Source: a bacterium
GTDB lineage: Bacteria > Myxococcota_A > Bradymonadia > UBA7976 > UBA1532
NCBI GenBank assembly: GCA_030426085.1
Contig: JAUHYW010000011.1
Coordinates: 107,642 to 171,641, forward strand
DNA length: 64,000 bases
Reading direction: 5' to 3'
The translations under genes were made by a program, and so were the position numbers. Shown here in pieces: positions 32,345 to 40,526 of the stretch. A model generated the notes under the pieces. That model made no database searches and was not told where the DNA came from. It was given only the letters and a program-made list of their open reading frames with translations. Every line of letters begins with the position of its first letter. Within the stretch, counting starts at the first letter, position 1.

Positions 32345-35194
32345 TCAGCGGGGCGAGAGCACGATGCGCCGCTCGCCGGGCTCCACCGCCTCGACCGTGG
32401 CTTCGACCGCCTCGCCCGGTCGGCCGGCGGCCGGGCGCAGCGTCGCGGTCAGCGGCCCGTCGAGAGCCACCCGGGCCCCGTCGCCGGTCACCTCGTCCAC
32501 GCGCCCCCGCACGACGCTGCCCGGCGGGTGGCGCCGGGCGAAGGCGGCCCACGGGTCGGCCTCGGGGTCGAGCAGGCTCAGCGTCAGCCGGCGCCGGGCC
32601 AGATCGACCGAGATCACCCGCACCCGCACCCGATCACCCACCCGCACCTGCTGCATCGGCGGCGGCGGGGTGCGGGCCCAGCTCATCTCGGTGTGGTGCA
32701 CCAGCCCCTCGACCCCCTGCTCGAGCTCCACGAAGGCCCCGTAGTGGGTCACATGCGCCACCCGGGCCCCGTCGAACCAGCCCCCCGGCCGATAGCGGGC
32801 CGGCACCCGCAGCCACGGGTCGAGCGTCGGCTCCTTGAGGCTCAGCGAGACCCGGCCCCGCTCGGCGTCGACCTCGAGCACCCGCACCCGCACGCCCTGG
32901 CCGATGCGCAGCCGATCGGACGGATGGCGGACGTGCCCGAAGCCGACCTCGGAGACGTGCACCAACCCGTCGAGGCCGCCCAGGTCGACGAAGGCCCCGT
33001 ACGTCTCGAGCCGCTTGACCACCCCGTCGACCCGGTCCCCGGGCTTCAGCGTGCTCAGCAGCGCGTCCCGCCGGGCGTCGAGCACCGCCACCCGGGAGAC
33101 CACCACCCGCCGCGCGGCCCGATCGAAGCGGATGACCCGGCAGCGCAGCACCCGGTCGACGTAGGGCTCGCGCTCGTGGATCACGCCCCGGTCGATCTGG
33201 CTGGCGGGCATGAACGCGGGCACCCCCAGGTCGAGGGTCAGCCCGCCCTTGACCGCCGCGATCACCCGCCCCTCGACCGTCTCGCCGTCGGCCGCCGCCC
33301 GGGCCAGCCGGCGCCACGCCTGCTCCTCGGCCGCCTGCCGCTCGGCCTCGTGGCGGGCCAGCGCCGTCCAGCCCGATCCCCAGCCGCTGCGGTCGATGCC
33401 GTCCCACGCCACCGGACCCAGCACGCCGTGCGCCCGCTCGGCCCGGCGATCGTCGGGGTGGGCCGCCAGCCAGTCGGCCAGCCGCCGGGCCACCGCGTCG
33501 CACGGCACCCGGGCGGTGGCCATCGTCAGCAGGCGGGCCGAGAGCAGCGGCCGGTCGTCCCGCTCGCCGAGGTACGCCTCGGCCCGGCCGAGCACCTCGG
33601 GGTCGCGCAGCCCGTCCTCCAGCAGCCGCTCGAGCACCAGCGGCCAGGTGGGCTGCCCCTCCCGGGCCATCAGCCACGCCCGGCCCCAGCCGATGAGCCG
33701 GCCCCGCTCGGGATCGGCCGGGGGGCAGCGATCGAGCAGCACCCGCCACACCCGGGCCCAGGCCGGGGCCTGCTCGTGCTCCAGCAGCCAGTCGGTGGCC
33801 AGGTCGAAGAGCCGGGCGTCGCCCACGTCGTCGGCGGCCATCAGCCGTCGGATGAGCGCCGCCCAGTCGTCCGGCGCCAGGCCGGCCTCGAGCGCCGCCC
33901 GCCCCCGAGCGAGCAGGGCCCGGCGCTCGACGACGCCCGCCCCGGCCTCCACCTCATCGAGCAGCGTGCTCCAGACCACGACCCAGCCGGACCGGGTGAG
34001 GCCCCCGCCCAGCCAGCGCAGCCCCAGCTCGAGCAGCGGCCGGCGGTGCACCCCGATGGGCAGCCCGGCGGGATCGGTCAGCAGCGTGCGCCACACCATC
34101 GGCCACGCCTCGTGGGTCTCCCGCCCGCGCAGCCAGCGGGCGCCGAGCAGCAGCAGCACCGCCCGATCACCCACCCGGCCCAGCCCGGCCAGCAGCTCCT
34201 CCCACACCCGGACCCAGCGCCCCGGCGGGCGGCGGCGGGCGGCCAGCCAGCGGGTCGCGTCCCGCACCAGCCCCTCGTGCCCCGGGTGGGCCGCCCACAG
34301 CCGGCGCCACAGATCGCTCCACGCCGCGTCGCCCCGGGGCATGCGGGCCCGGGCCGCCTCGACCGGATCGCGCTCCAGCCGGGCCCCCACCTGCGGGTCG
34401 CGGGCGTGCCACGCGGCCCAGCTCGACCAGGCGTCGGCGTCGTCCAGCGGCGCGGCGGCCCACGCCTCGGCGCAGGCGTCGCGCAGGGCATCCGGATCCA
34501 GATCTCCAAAGCGGGTGCCCGCCGCCAGATCGGGCCCCTCGGCCAGCGTGCGCAGCAGGCGCACCGCCGTCGGCGGGTGCCGGCGCAGGGCCTCGCCGAA
34601 CGCCGCGCCCGCCGCCCGGGCCCGCGCGGCGGCGTCCCCCGGGCCGTCCACCGCCCGGGCCGCCGCCGCCACCAGATCGGGGTCGACCGGCAGCAGCCGC
34701 TGGGCCCCGGCGCCCTTGAGCAGCGCGTCGACCAGCAGCCCCTCGGGCCCGCCCCGGGCGAGCTGCCCGTCGGCCACCGCGTCGATGACCGCGTCGAGCG
34801 CCCGGGCCACCGCGCTCCAGTCGCCGAGGCGGTCGGCCTCGATGGCGACGTGGCGGTCGACGAACGGGATGTAGGGCAGCCGGACCCCGTCGAAGAGCAC
34901 CGGCACCACCCGATGGCCGGGCAGCTTGCGCCGGCCGAGGGCGACCCCGTCGGCGATGGCGCATTGCAGCTCGTGATCGTCGGTGCTGCGGGGCGAGATC
35001 ATCGCCAGCGTCAGCCGACTCGACCGCTGGGCGAGGGGCAGCGCGTCGTCGCGGAACTCGCCCGGCTCCAGGCTGGCGTCGGCGAAGAAGACCCGCCGCC
35101 CGCGGGCCGACAGCGCGTCGAACAGCGCCCGCCCGGCCTCGACGTCGGCGGCGGCGCAGGTGATGAAGCAGTCGTGATTCCGGGGGGCATACAC
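32345..35194 (-). CDS. TIR domain - Trp-rich helical repeat - four S1 RNA-binding domains fusion
   Basis: 949 residues. GTG start at 35194 chosen: GGAG 7 bases upstream, directly ahead of the TIR fold, and no overlap with the ABC gene. TIR at about 7-140 (HDCFITCAAADVEAG first strand; Glu75 in DDHELQCAIADG sits where NAD-cleaving TIRs have their catalytic Glu). Residues about 290-560 carry at least six units of 37-40 residues marked by W..VW..LL. Then four S1 domains near 635-705, 718-790, 801-883 and 891-949; the first (VKGGLTLDLG, VVVSRVAV) resembles ribosomal protein S1 domain 2, the second and third (YGAFVDLGGLDGLVHVSE; YGAFVELEQGVEGLVHHTE) domains 3 and 4. Probably a cytoplasmic NADase or signalling effector whose RNA/ribosome-binding part senses or targets translation; this role is inference. 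Last gene of its operon. Confidence 0.88.
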   Translation of the reverse strand: MYAPRNHDCFITCAAADVEAGRALFDALSARGRRVFFADASLEPGEFRDDALPLAQRSSRLTLAMISPRSTDDHELQCAIADGVALGRRKLPGHRVVPVLFDGVRLPYIPFVDRHVAIEADRLGDWSAVARALDAVIDAVADGQLARGGPEGLLVDALLKGAGAQRLLPVDPDLVAAAARAVDGPGDAAARARAAGAAFGEALRRHPPTAVRLLRTLAEGPDLAAGTRFGDLDPDALRDACAEAWAAAPLDDADAWSSWAAWHARDPQVGARLERDPVEAARARMPRGDAAWSDLWRRLWAAHPGHEGLVRDATRWLAARRRPPGRWVRVWEELLAGLGRVGDRAVLLLLGARWLRGRETHEAWPMVWRTLLTDPAGLPIGVHRRPLLELGLRWLGGGLTRSGWVVVWSTLLDEVEAGAGVVERRALLARGRAALEAGLAPDDWAALIRRLMAADDVGDARLFDLATDWLLEHEQAPAWARVWRVLLDRCPPADPERGRLIGWGRAWLMAREGQPTWPLVLERLLEDGLRDPEVLGRAEAYLGERDDRPLLSARLLTMATARVPCDAVARRLADWLAAHPDDRRAERAHGVLGPVAWDGIDRSGWGSGWTALARHEAERQAAEEQAWRRLARAAADGETVEGRVIAAVKGGLTLDLGVPAFMPASQIDRGVIHEREPYVDRVLRCRVIRFDRAARRVVVSRVAVLDARRDALLSTLKPGDRVDGVVKRLETYGAFVDLGGLDGLVHVSEVGFGHVRHPSDRLRIGQGVRVRVLEVDAERGRVSLSLKEPTLDPWLRVPARYRPGGWFDGARVAHVTHYGAFVELEQGVEGLVHHTEMSWARTPPPPMQQVRVGDRVRVRVISVDLARRRLTLSLLDPEADPWAAFARRHPPGSVVRGRVDEVTGDGARVALDGPLTATLRPAAGRPGEAVEATVEAVEPGERRIVLSPR

Positions 35195-35267
35195 GTCATC
35201 TCCGGTGTACGGTGCGCGGGCTTCGGTGGCAAGGCTGCCGCGATCGGGACACCCCCCGGCCAGCCCG

Positions 35268-36890
35268 TCAGTCGCCGCCGGCCCCGGCGTAGATGAACCG
35301 CTGCACCTCATCGTCGTCGCTCGCCCGGAGCTCATCGGGGGTGCCCGCGATGCGCAGCTCGCCCTTGTAGATCATCGCGATCTGGTCGGCGATGCGGAAG
35401 GTCGAGAGCATGTCGTGGCTGATCACGACGCTGGTGATGTCGAACTGCTCGGCCGCCTCGACGATCATGTCGTCCACCCGGCGCATCATGATCGGATCCT
35501 GCCCCGTCGTCGGCTCGTCGTAGACCATGATCTCGGGCCGGGTGATGAGCGCCCGGGCCAGGCCGACCCGCTTGCGCTGCCCATTGCTGATCGCCGACGG
35601 CATGCGGTCGAGGATGTCGGTCACATGCAGCCGCTCGGCGACCTCGTCCACCCGCTCGGCGACCGACTTCTTCTTCTGCCGCCGCCCCTCGACGAGCGGG
35701 AAGGCGAGGTTCTGGCGCACGGTCATCGAGTCGAACAGCGCCGCCCCCTGGAAGAGCATGCCGATGCGGCTCTGCACCTCGCGTTGCAGCTCGCGGGCGC
35801 CCAGATCGGACAGGTCGTGGCCGAAGACCTCGACCCGCCCCTTCGACGGCCGCATCAGCCCGATGATGTGCTTGATCAGCACCGACTTGCCCGATCCCGA
35901 GCCGCCGATGACCACCGTGATGCGCTCCTTGGGGATCGCGAGGTCGATGCCCTTGAGCACGTGGTTGTCGCCGAACGACTTGTGCAGCCCCTCGACCCGG
36001 GCGACGACCTCCACCGCGTCAGCGGCGATCGGATCGGGCGTCGCCTCCTCGCCGACGACGTCCACCGGGTGGTCGGGCGTATCGTCCCGGCTCATGCGGG
36101 CCACAACCGCGTCGGCGACGAACGCGCGCACCGCCGGGTGATCGGACTCGATGACCTCCCGGAAGCCGCCGATCTCCACGATCCCGCCGTCGGCCAGGAT
36201 CGCCATCTTGTCGGCCAGCCGCCGGTTGCTGGCCATGTCGTGGCTGATGATGACCGAGGTGATCTCGTACTGGGTCTGCGTGCGCCGGATCAGCTCGTCG
36301 ACGAACTCGATCATCACCGGGTCGAGCCCGGTCGTCGGCTCGTCGAACAGCACCACCTCGGGGTTGGTGACGACCGCCCGGGCCAGCGCCACCCGCTTCT
36401 TCATGCCCCCGCTGAGGCTGGCCGGCATCTGGTCGATGGCGTGGCCCAGCTCGAGCATCTCGAGCAGATCGGCCACCAGCTCGCGGATCTCGGCGGGCTT
36501 CATCCGGGTGTTCTCGGCGAGCGGGAAGCCGATGTTGTGGGCCACGGTCAGCGAGTCGATGAGCGCGTAGTTCTGGAACACCATCGTGCACCGCTTGCGC
36601 AGCTCGGTGCGGGCCCGCTCGCCGATGGCCGCCAGATCCTGCCCGAAGAGCTTGACCGTGCCCTCGTCGGGCAGCTCGAGGCCGTTCATCATCTTGAGCA
36701 GCACCGACTTGCCGCTGCCCGACTGCCCGGCGATCACCGTCGTGCGCCCGGTCTCGACGACCAGATCGACCCCCCGCAGGACGTGCTTGTCGCCGAACGA
36801 CTTGTGCACCCCCGACAGCTCGATGACCGGCGCGTCGGCCGGCCAGCGCTCGGCGCCGGGCAGCAGCAGGTTCTCACGGGTCTCGGCCAT
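35268..36890 (-). CDS. Double MlaF-type ABC ATPase (two nucleotide-binding domains fused)
   Basis: 540 residues. Domain 1 (about 20-255): Walker A GQSGSGKS, signature LSGGMKKR, Walker B VVLFDEPTTGLDP, switch His in ISHDM. Domain 2 (about 290-535): GGSGSGKS, signature ISNGQRKR (degenerate), Walker B IMVYDEPTTGQDP, ISHDM. Both resemble MlaF/Ttg2A, the ATPase of the Mla/Mce phospholipid transporter. Fusion gives a built-in dimer with one altered ATP site. No MlaE permease or MCE gene is in view, so it would need partners elsewhere. It starts 12 bases after the lipoprotein gene. Confidence 0.9.
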   Translation of the reverse strand: MAETRENLLLPGAERWPADAPVIELSGVHKSFGDKHVLRGVDLVVETGRTTVIAGQSGSGKSVLLKMMNGLELPDEGTVKLFGQDLAAIGERARTELRKRCTMVFQNYALIDSLTVAHNIGFPLAENTRMKPAEIRELVADLLEMLELGHAIDQMPASLSGGMKKRVALARAVVTNPEVVLFDEPTTGLDPVMIEFVDELIRRTQTQYEITSVIISHDMASNRRLADKMAILADGGIVEIGGFREVIESDHPAVRAFVADAVVARMSRDDTPDHPVDVVGEEATPDPIAADAVEVVARVEGLHKSFGDNHVLKGIDLAIPKERITVVIGGSGSGKSVLIKHIIGLMRPSKGRVEVFGHDLSDLGARELQREVQSRIGMLFQGAALFDSMTVRQNLAFPLVEGRRQKKKSVAERVDEVAERLHVTDILDRMPSAISNGQRKRVGLARALITRPEIMVYDEPTTGQDPIMMRRVDDMIVEAAEQFDITSVVISHDMLSTFRIADQIAMIYKGELRIAGTPDELRASDDDEVQRFIYAGAGGD

Positions 36891-36902
36891 CGCCGGACGG
36901 TA

Positions 36903-38144
36903 CTACAACTCGAACACCAGCGCCGACAGCAGATCGCGGATGGCCGCGGGGGCCTGCTCGTCGTTGTGGAAGCTGGTGTAGACCACCCGCCCCCCGCCGG
37001 GCTCGGGCTCGAAGGCCACGATGAGCGGCCGCACCCGGTCGCCGAAGTCGCCCTCGACGAGCACCTCGACCCCCGGGGCGACCCCGTCGATCTCGACCCA
37101 GCTCGGCAGGTCGAAGGTGATGGGCAGGTCGCGGCCGCCGTACAGCGCCGCCAGCCGGTCGTCGACGATGCGCCCCTCGACCCGGGTCACCGCCCCCCGG
37201 CCGCGCACCCCGCGCCCCCCGCACACGGCGGGCAGGGTCGAGACGCCGCAGGCGAGCATGCGGTCGGGGCCCTCGCACTCGGGCGGGCAGTCGAGGCAGA
37301 CGCAGCACGGGTCGGCCGCGTCCGGCGATGGGCTCTGCATCGCGAACGCGACCCGGTCGGGCCAGATCGCCTCGACGAAGTCGGCCGCCAGATCGCTGAC
37401 GTAGAGCGATCCGCCGCCCGCCACGAACGCCCGCAGGTTCTCGCGCAGGGCCTCGACCTCGGGGTTGGTCGCCCGCAGGTCGATGCCGGTGCCGCAGTTG
37501 GCGAAGAGCACCGCGTAGGTCGACAGCGCCTCCAGATCGCCGATGAGCTGCCGCCCCGCGCGGTGGGCCCCGCTCTCGCCGCAGTAGACGTCGTAGGCGA
37601 AGCCGAGGTCGTCGAGCACCCCGTCGATGCGGTCGTAATCCCCCGAGAGCAGGGCCAGCCCCACCGCGTCGGGCTCGAGGCACACCTTGCTGCTGCCCGT
37701 CGGCGAGAGGGTCACCTCGACATCGGGCCGGATCTCGATGTCGTACTGGGCGGTGAAGCGGCCGCTCTGGATGCGCACCGTCGCCGGGCCCGCCCGCAGG
37801 TCGGTGAAGCGGAAGCCGCCCCGGTCATCGGTGCGGGTCTGCACGGTGATCGCCCGGCCCGAGCAGTCCCGGGTGGCCACGGTCACCTCGGCGTCGACCA
37901 GGGCCCCGCCCCGGGGGGCGCACAGCGACGAGGCCAGCCGGCCGAAGCGGCACAGCTCCCCGTCCTCGTCGAGCAGCGCCGCGTCGGGCACCTGCCCCGC
38001 GGCGTCCCGCAGGACCACCCCGTCGGGCGGCGGCTCGGCGTCGAGGTAGACCGGCGGGCCCCCGTCGGGCAGCGCCACCGGGGGCGCGGTGCAGCCCACG
38101 AGCGCCAGCAGCGCCAGCCCGGTCAGGGCGGCGCGCAGGATCAG
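36903..38144 (-). CDS. Lipoprotein with carboxypeptidase-regulatory-like and GATase/ThuA-like parts; CTG start
   Basis: 413 residues if started at CTG 38144, which overlaps the ada-like stop (CTGA). No ATG, GTG or TTG exists upstream in frame, and the next GTG (38099) would remove the signal; only the CTG start gives a full lipoprotein signal, (M)ILRAALTGLALLALVGC. The mature part has a beta-sandwich like carboxypeptidase regulatory domains (TDDRGGFRFTDLRAGPATV, residues about 95-140) and then a class I amidotransferase/ThuA-like alpha-beta part (GLALLSGDYDRIDGVLDDLG, FVAGGGSLYVSDL), with a Cys cluster (CCVCLDCPPEC). Function unknown. Confidence 0.72.
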   Translation of the reverse strand: MILRAALTGLALLALVGCTAPPVALPDGGPPVYLDAEPPPDGVVLRDAAGQVPDAALLDEDGELCRFGRLASSLCAPRGGALVDAEVTVATRDCSGRAITVQTRTDDRGGFRFTDLRAGPATVRIQSGRFTAQYDIEIRPDVEVTLSPTGSSKVCLEPDAVGLALLSGDYDRIDGVLDDLGFAYDVYCGESGAHRAGRQLIGDLEALSTYAVLFANCGTGIDLRATNPEVEALRENLRAFVAGGGSLYVSDLAADFVEAIWPDRVAFAMQSPSPDAADPCCVCLDCPPECEGPDRMLACGVSTLPAVCGGRGVRGRGAVTRVEGRIVDDRLAALYGGRDLPITFDLPSWVEIDGVAPGVEVLVEGDFGDRVRPLIVAFEPEPGGGRVVYTSFHNDEQAPAAIRDLLSALVFEL

Positions 38145-39397
38145 GCCTGGATCTCGGGGGTGGATGGCTCGGGCTCCTCGCCGAAGTACTTGCGGTCGAT
38201 CGCCTCGTAGAAGTCGATCACCTTGCGCACGTATGCCCGCTTCTCGAGGTAGGTCGTCGGCATGAAGCTGCGCTTGAAGCCGTAGATGATCACCGACTTG
38301 AGGTCGTGCCGGTCGAGGTCGAGGTGCTCGACGGCGAGCTGCAGCTCGCGGGTGACCGTCGTATTGCTCACCAGCCGGTTGTCGGTGCAGATCGTGGTCG
38401 ACAGCCGGTGCTGGCGCAGCTTGCGGAACGGGTGCTGCGAGGGGTCGTTCATGTGGGGGTTGGTCTGGAGGTTGCTCGTCAGGCAGACCTCGAGGGTGAT
38501 GCGCCGGTCGGCGATGTACTGCCCGAGGTTCTCGACGTAGCGCGCGCGGTCCTCGATCTCGGGGGCCGAGATCATGTCCGGGTCGAGCAGATAGGTGCCG
38601 TGGCCGATGCGGTCGGCGTGCAGATCGGTGATCGCCTGGAAGATGCTCTCCGGCCCGTAGGCCTCGCCGGCGTGCACCGTCTTCTTGAGAAAGTGCTTGT
38701 GGGCGTAGCTGAACGCGCTGGCGTGATCGCCGGCGGGGTAGCCCGCCTCCTCGCCGGCGAGGTCGAAGCCGACCACCGGCAGCCCGTACTCGTCGCGGGC
38801 GATGATCGCCGCCCGCACCAGCTCCATGCTCGCCATCGCGTACAGCTCCTTGTCGGGCGTGTAGCGGTGCGAGGTCATCAGGTTCTTGAAGTACTCCGAG
38901 AACCCGTCGCGGAACATGCGCATCGCGCAGACGATGATGCCGTAGCGGAACTCCGGCTCAGCCCCCGACTGCACCGCCGGCCGCCGGTTGAACTCGTCCA
39001 TCGCCTTCTTGAGCCCCCGGTTGACCGCCTTGATGACCATCACCGCGTTCATGTGGGCGTGCATGTGCAGCTGAGGGGCGAAGCGCACCTCGACGTAGCG
39101 CACCCCCTCGTTCTGGTTGTCGAGGGCGAACTCATAGGCCACCCGCTCGAGGGCGACCTCGGTCTGCATCACCGCGCCGGTGTAGGCGAAGCCGGTCAGG
39201 TACTCGCCGAGGTTGGCGTAGCGCTCCTTGAAGACCGTCGCCCGCAGCCCTTCGGGGGTGTAGCTCGGCAGCTCGACGTTGTACTCGCGGGCGAGGTCGA
39301 TCAGCGTCTCGAGGCGGATGGAGCCGTCGAGGTGCACGTGCAGGTCGGTCTTGGGCAGCGCGAGCAGGTATTCCTCGGGGAAGGTCTGGGTCGACAT
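38141..39397 (-). CDS. Adenosine deaminase family protein
   Basis: 418 residues. ATG at 39397 has GGAGG upstream; the ATG at 39418 has none. Metal and catalytic motifs: HVHLDGS (residues about 18-24), HAGEAYG (catalytic Glu), DRIGHGTYL and the metal Asp in CTDNRLVS. The TDNR form and the FIP-like C-terminal helix match actinobacterial-type adenosine deaminases. It deaminates adenosine or a related nucleoside to inosine. First gene of the train that ends in the TIR-S1 gene; its stop overlaps the CTG start of the lipoprotein gene. A nucleoside role could be housekeeping. Confidence 0.9.
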   Translation of the reverse strand: MSTQTFPEEYLLALPKTDLHVHLDGSIRLETLIDLAREYNVELPSYTPEGLRATVFKERYANLGEYLTGFAYTGAVMQTEVALERVAYEFALDNQNEGVRYVEVRFAPQLHMHAHMNAVMVIKAVNRGLKKAMDEFNRRPAVQSGAEPEFRYGIIVCAMRMFRDGFSEYFKNLMTSHRYTPDKELYAMASMELVRAAIIARDEYGLPVVGFDLAGEEAGYPAGDHASAFSYAHKHFLKKTVHAGEAYGPESIFQAITDLHADRIGHGTYLLDPDMISAPEIEDRARYVENLGQYIADRRITLEVCLTSNLQTNPHMNDPSQHPFRKLRQHRLSTTICTDNRLVSNTTVTRELQLAVEHLDLDRHDLKSVIIYGFKRSFMPTTYLEKRAYVRKVIDFYEAIDRKYFGEEPEPSTPEIQA

Positions 39398-39498
39398 GGC
39401 GGGCCTCCGGGGGGACATCGGGCGGATGCTGCGGCGATCGGGGTCGCCTATACTGCGCCGGACACCGCTGCGGCGGCAACCCGGAGCACAGGAGCCCC
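39398..39498. promoter_or_regulatory. Divergent promoter region between deaminase and isochorismatase-like genes
   Basis: 101 bases. TATACT at 39449-39454 is a good rightward -10 box; no clear -35 box at normal spacing. The leftward promoter was not resolved. Confidence 0.45.
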
Positions 39499-40050
39499 AT
39501 GAACACCCGCCTCGACCCCGCCCATTCCGCCGTCCTGCTCGTCGACTGGCAGGAGCGGCTGAACGCCGCGATGCCCCCGGCCATCGCCGAGCGCAACGCC
39601 CGCAACGCGTCCCACGTCCTGACGCTCGCCGGCCGGCTCGACCTGCCGGTCGTCGCCACCGAGCAGTACCCCAAGGGGCTCGGCCCGACCATCGAGCCGC
39701 TCGCCGAGCTGATCGGGGGTCCGGCGCACGCCAAGACGATGTTCGGGGCGATGGCCGATCAGCCGACCGCCGCCGCGGTGCGGGCCACCGGCCGCCGCAC
39801 CTGGATCGTGCTCGGCATGGAGACCCACATCTGCGTCTTCCAGACGGTGCGGGGGCTGGTCGAGGCGGGGTTCGACGTGCAGGTGCCGCAGGACGCGGTG
39901 CTCAGCCGAAGCGAGGGCAACTGGCGCAGCGGGCTGGAGCTGATCCGGGCGGCGGGCGGGCTCGTCACCAACACCGAGGCGGCGCTCTTCGACCTGCTCG
40001 GCGAAGGGCGGGGTGACGACTTCAAGCAGGTCAGCCGGCTGATCCGCTGA
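39499..40050 (+). CDS. Isochorismatase-like cysteine hydrolase
   Basis: 183 residues. The catalytic triad of the family is complete: Asp in VLLVDWQE (about residue 16), Lys in HAKTMF (about 79) and Cys in ETHICVFQT (about 113), with the usual non-prolyl cis peptide context. Relatives include YcaC and nicotinamidase PncA. No metal-binding DxHxH set typical of PncA was seen, so nicotinamidase activity is uncertain and the YcaC-like branch is the closer guess. It is divergent from the deaminase/TIR operon. Confidence 0.9.
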   Translation: MNTRLDPAHSAVLLVDWQERLNAAMPPAIAERNARNASHVLTLAGRLDLPVVATEQYPKGLGPTIEPLAELIGGPAHAKTMFGAMADQPTAAAVRATGRRTWIVLGMETHICVFQTVRGLVEAGFDVQVPQDAVLSRSEGNWRSGLELIRAAGGLVTNTEAALFDLLGEGRGDDFKQVSRLIR

Positions 40051-40086
40051 CGGCGGAGCCGGCGTGGGCGGGCGCGGGCGCGGGCG

Positions 40087-40197
40087 TCAGCCCTCGTCGC
40101 GGCTGGGGATGACCCCCAGGACGAGGCGGCAGGCGCCGGCGGTCAGCGCGATGCCCGAGAGAGCGGCGAGGCCGAGTGCGATGGCGACCGGGAGCAT
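40087..40197 (-). CDS. 36-residue single-helix membrane protein
   Basis: Sequence begins MLPVAIALGLAALSGIALT, one transmembrane helix, and ends in RLVLGVIPSRDEG. A GGAGG site lies 8 bases ahead of the ATG and a near-consensus promoter stands 46 bases upstream, so it is a real gene despite its size. Function unknown; peptides of this type often sit beside membrane enzymes. It ends 37 bases from the end of the convergent hydrolase gene. Confidence 0.7.
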   Translation of the reverse strand: MLPVAIALGLAALSGIALTAGACRLVLGVIPSRDEG

Positions 40198-40242
40198 GGC
40201 TTCCCCTCCGAATGCTCAGGTGTCCAGCGGCGAGCGGGCGGG

Positions 40243-40271
40243 ACGCTAACGGGTCCCCCCGCGGCTGTCAA
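40243..40271 (-). promoter_or_regulatory. Sigma70 promoter of the small membrane protein gene
   Basis: Read on the minus strand: TTGACA (40271-40266), exactly 17 bases, TAGCGT (40248-40243). The -35 box is perfect. The predicted start near 40236 gives a leader of about 40 bases. Confidence 0.7.
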
Positions 40272-40526
40272 CGCACCCGTATCATTTTGCGTCCCGGGGT
40301 CCGCCGACCCGGCGGGATTACACGGGGATTTCGGCTCGACGCCCGCGGCCGGGCCGCCCGAACGGCGGGATCCGGCCCCCCGCCCGGCCTCCGGCGGTCG
40401 GCGCCGAGGTCGGGAGACGCCCGACGCGCCCTCGACGACACACAGGACTTTTGCCGGTGCGCGGGGAGTGTGCTACTTCAATTCGGTAGCTCGGGTCCCC
40501 GCGGATGGGGGACATGAAGGGGTCGT
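40272..40526. promoter_or_regulatory. Upstream region of the FHA gene
   Basis: No gene seen between the small membrane protein promoter and the FHA gene. Reading rightward, TTGCCG (40451-40456), 17 bases, TACTTC (40474-40479) is the best promoter candidate, about 48 bases ahead of the ATG. AAGGGG (40516-40522) is the ribosome site. Confidence 0.45.

Noticed and set aside
35195..35335. Longer start for the TIR-S1 protein at 35335
   Set aside because: It would add 47 low-complexity residues, overlap the ABC ATPase gene and has no ribosome site, while GTG 35194 has GGAG at the right distance.
38141..39397. Adenosine deaminase with TDNR in place of TDDP as a broken active site
   Set aside because: The same TDNR form is usual in actinobacterial-type adenosine deaminases, and the metal Asp is kept, so it is a normal variant.
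39499..40050. Calling the isochorismatase-like protein nicotinamidase PncA
   Set aside because: The PncA metal-binding Asp/His set was not found, and length and motifs fit the YcaC-like branch better.
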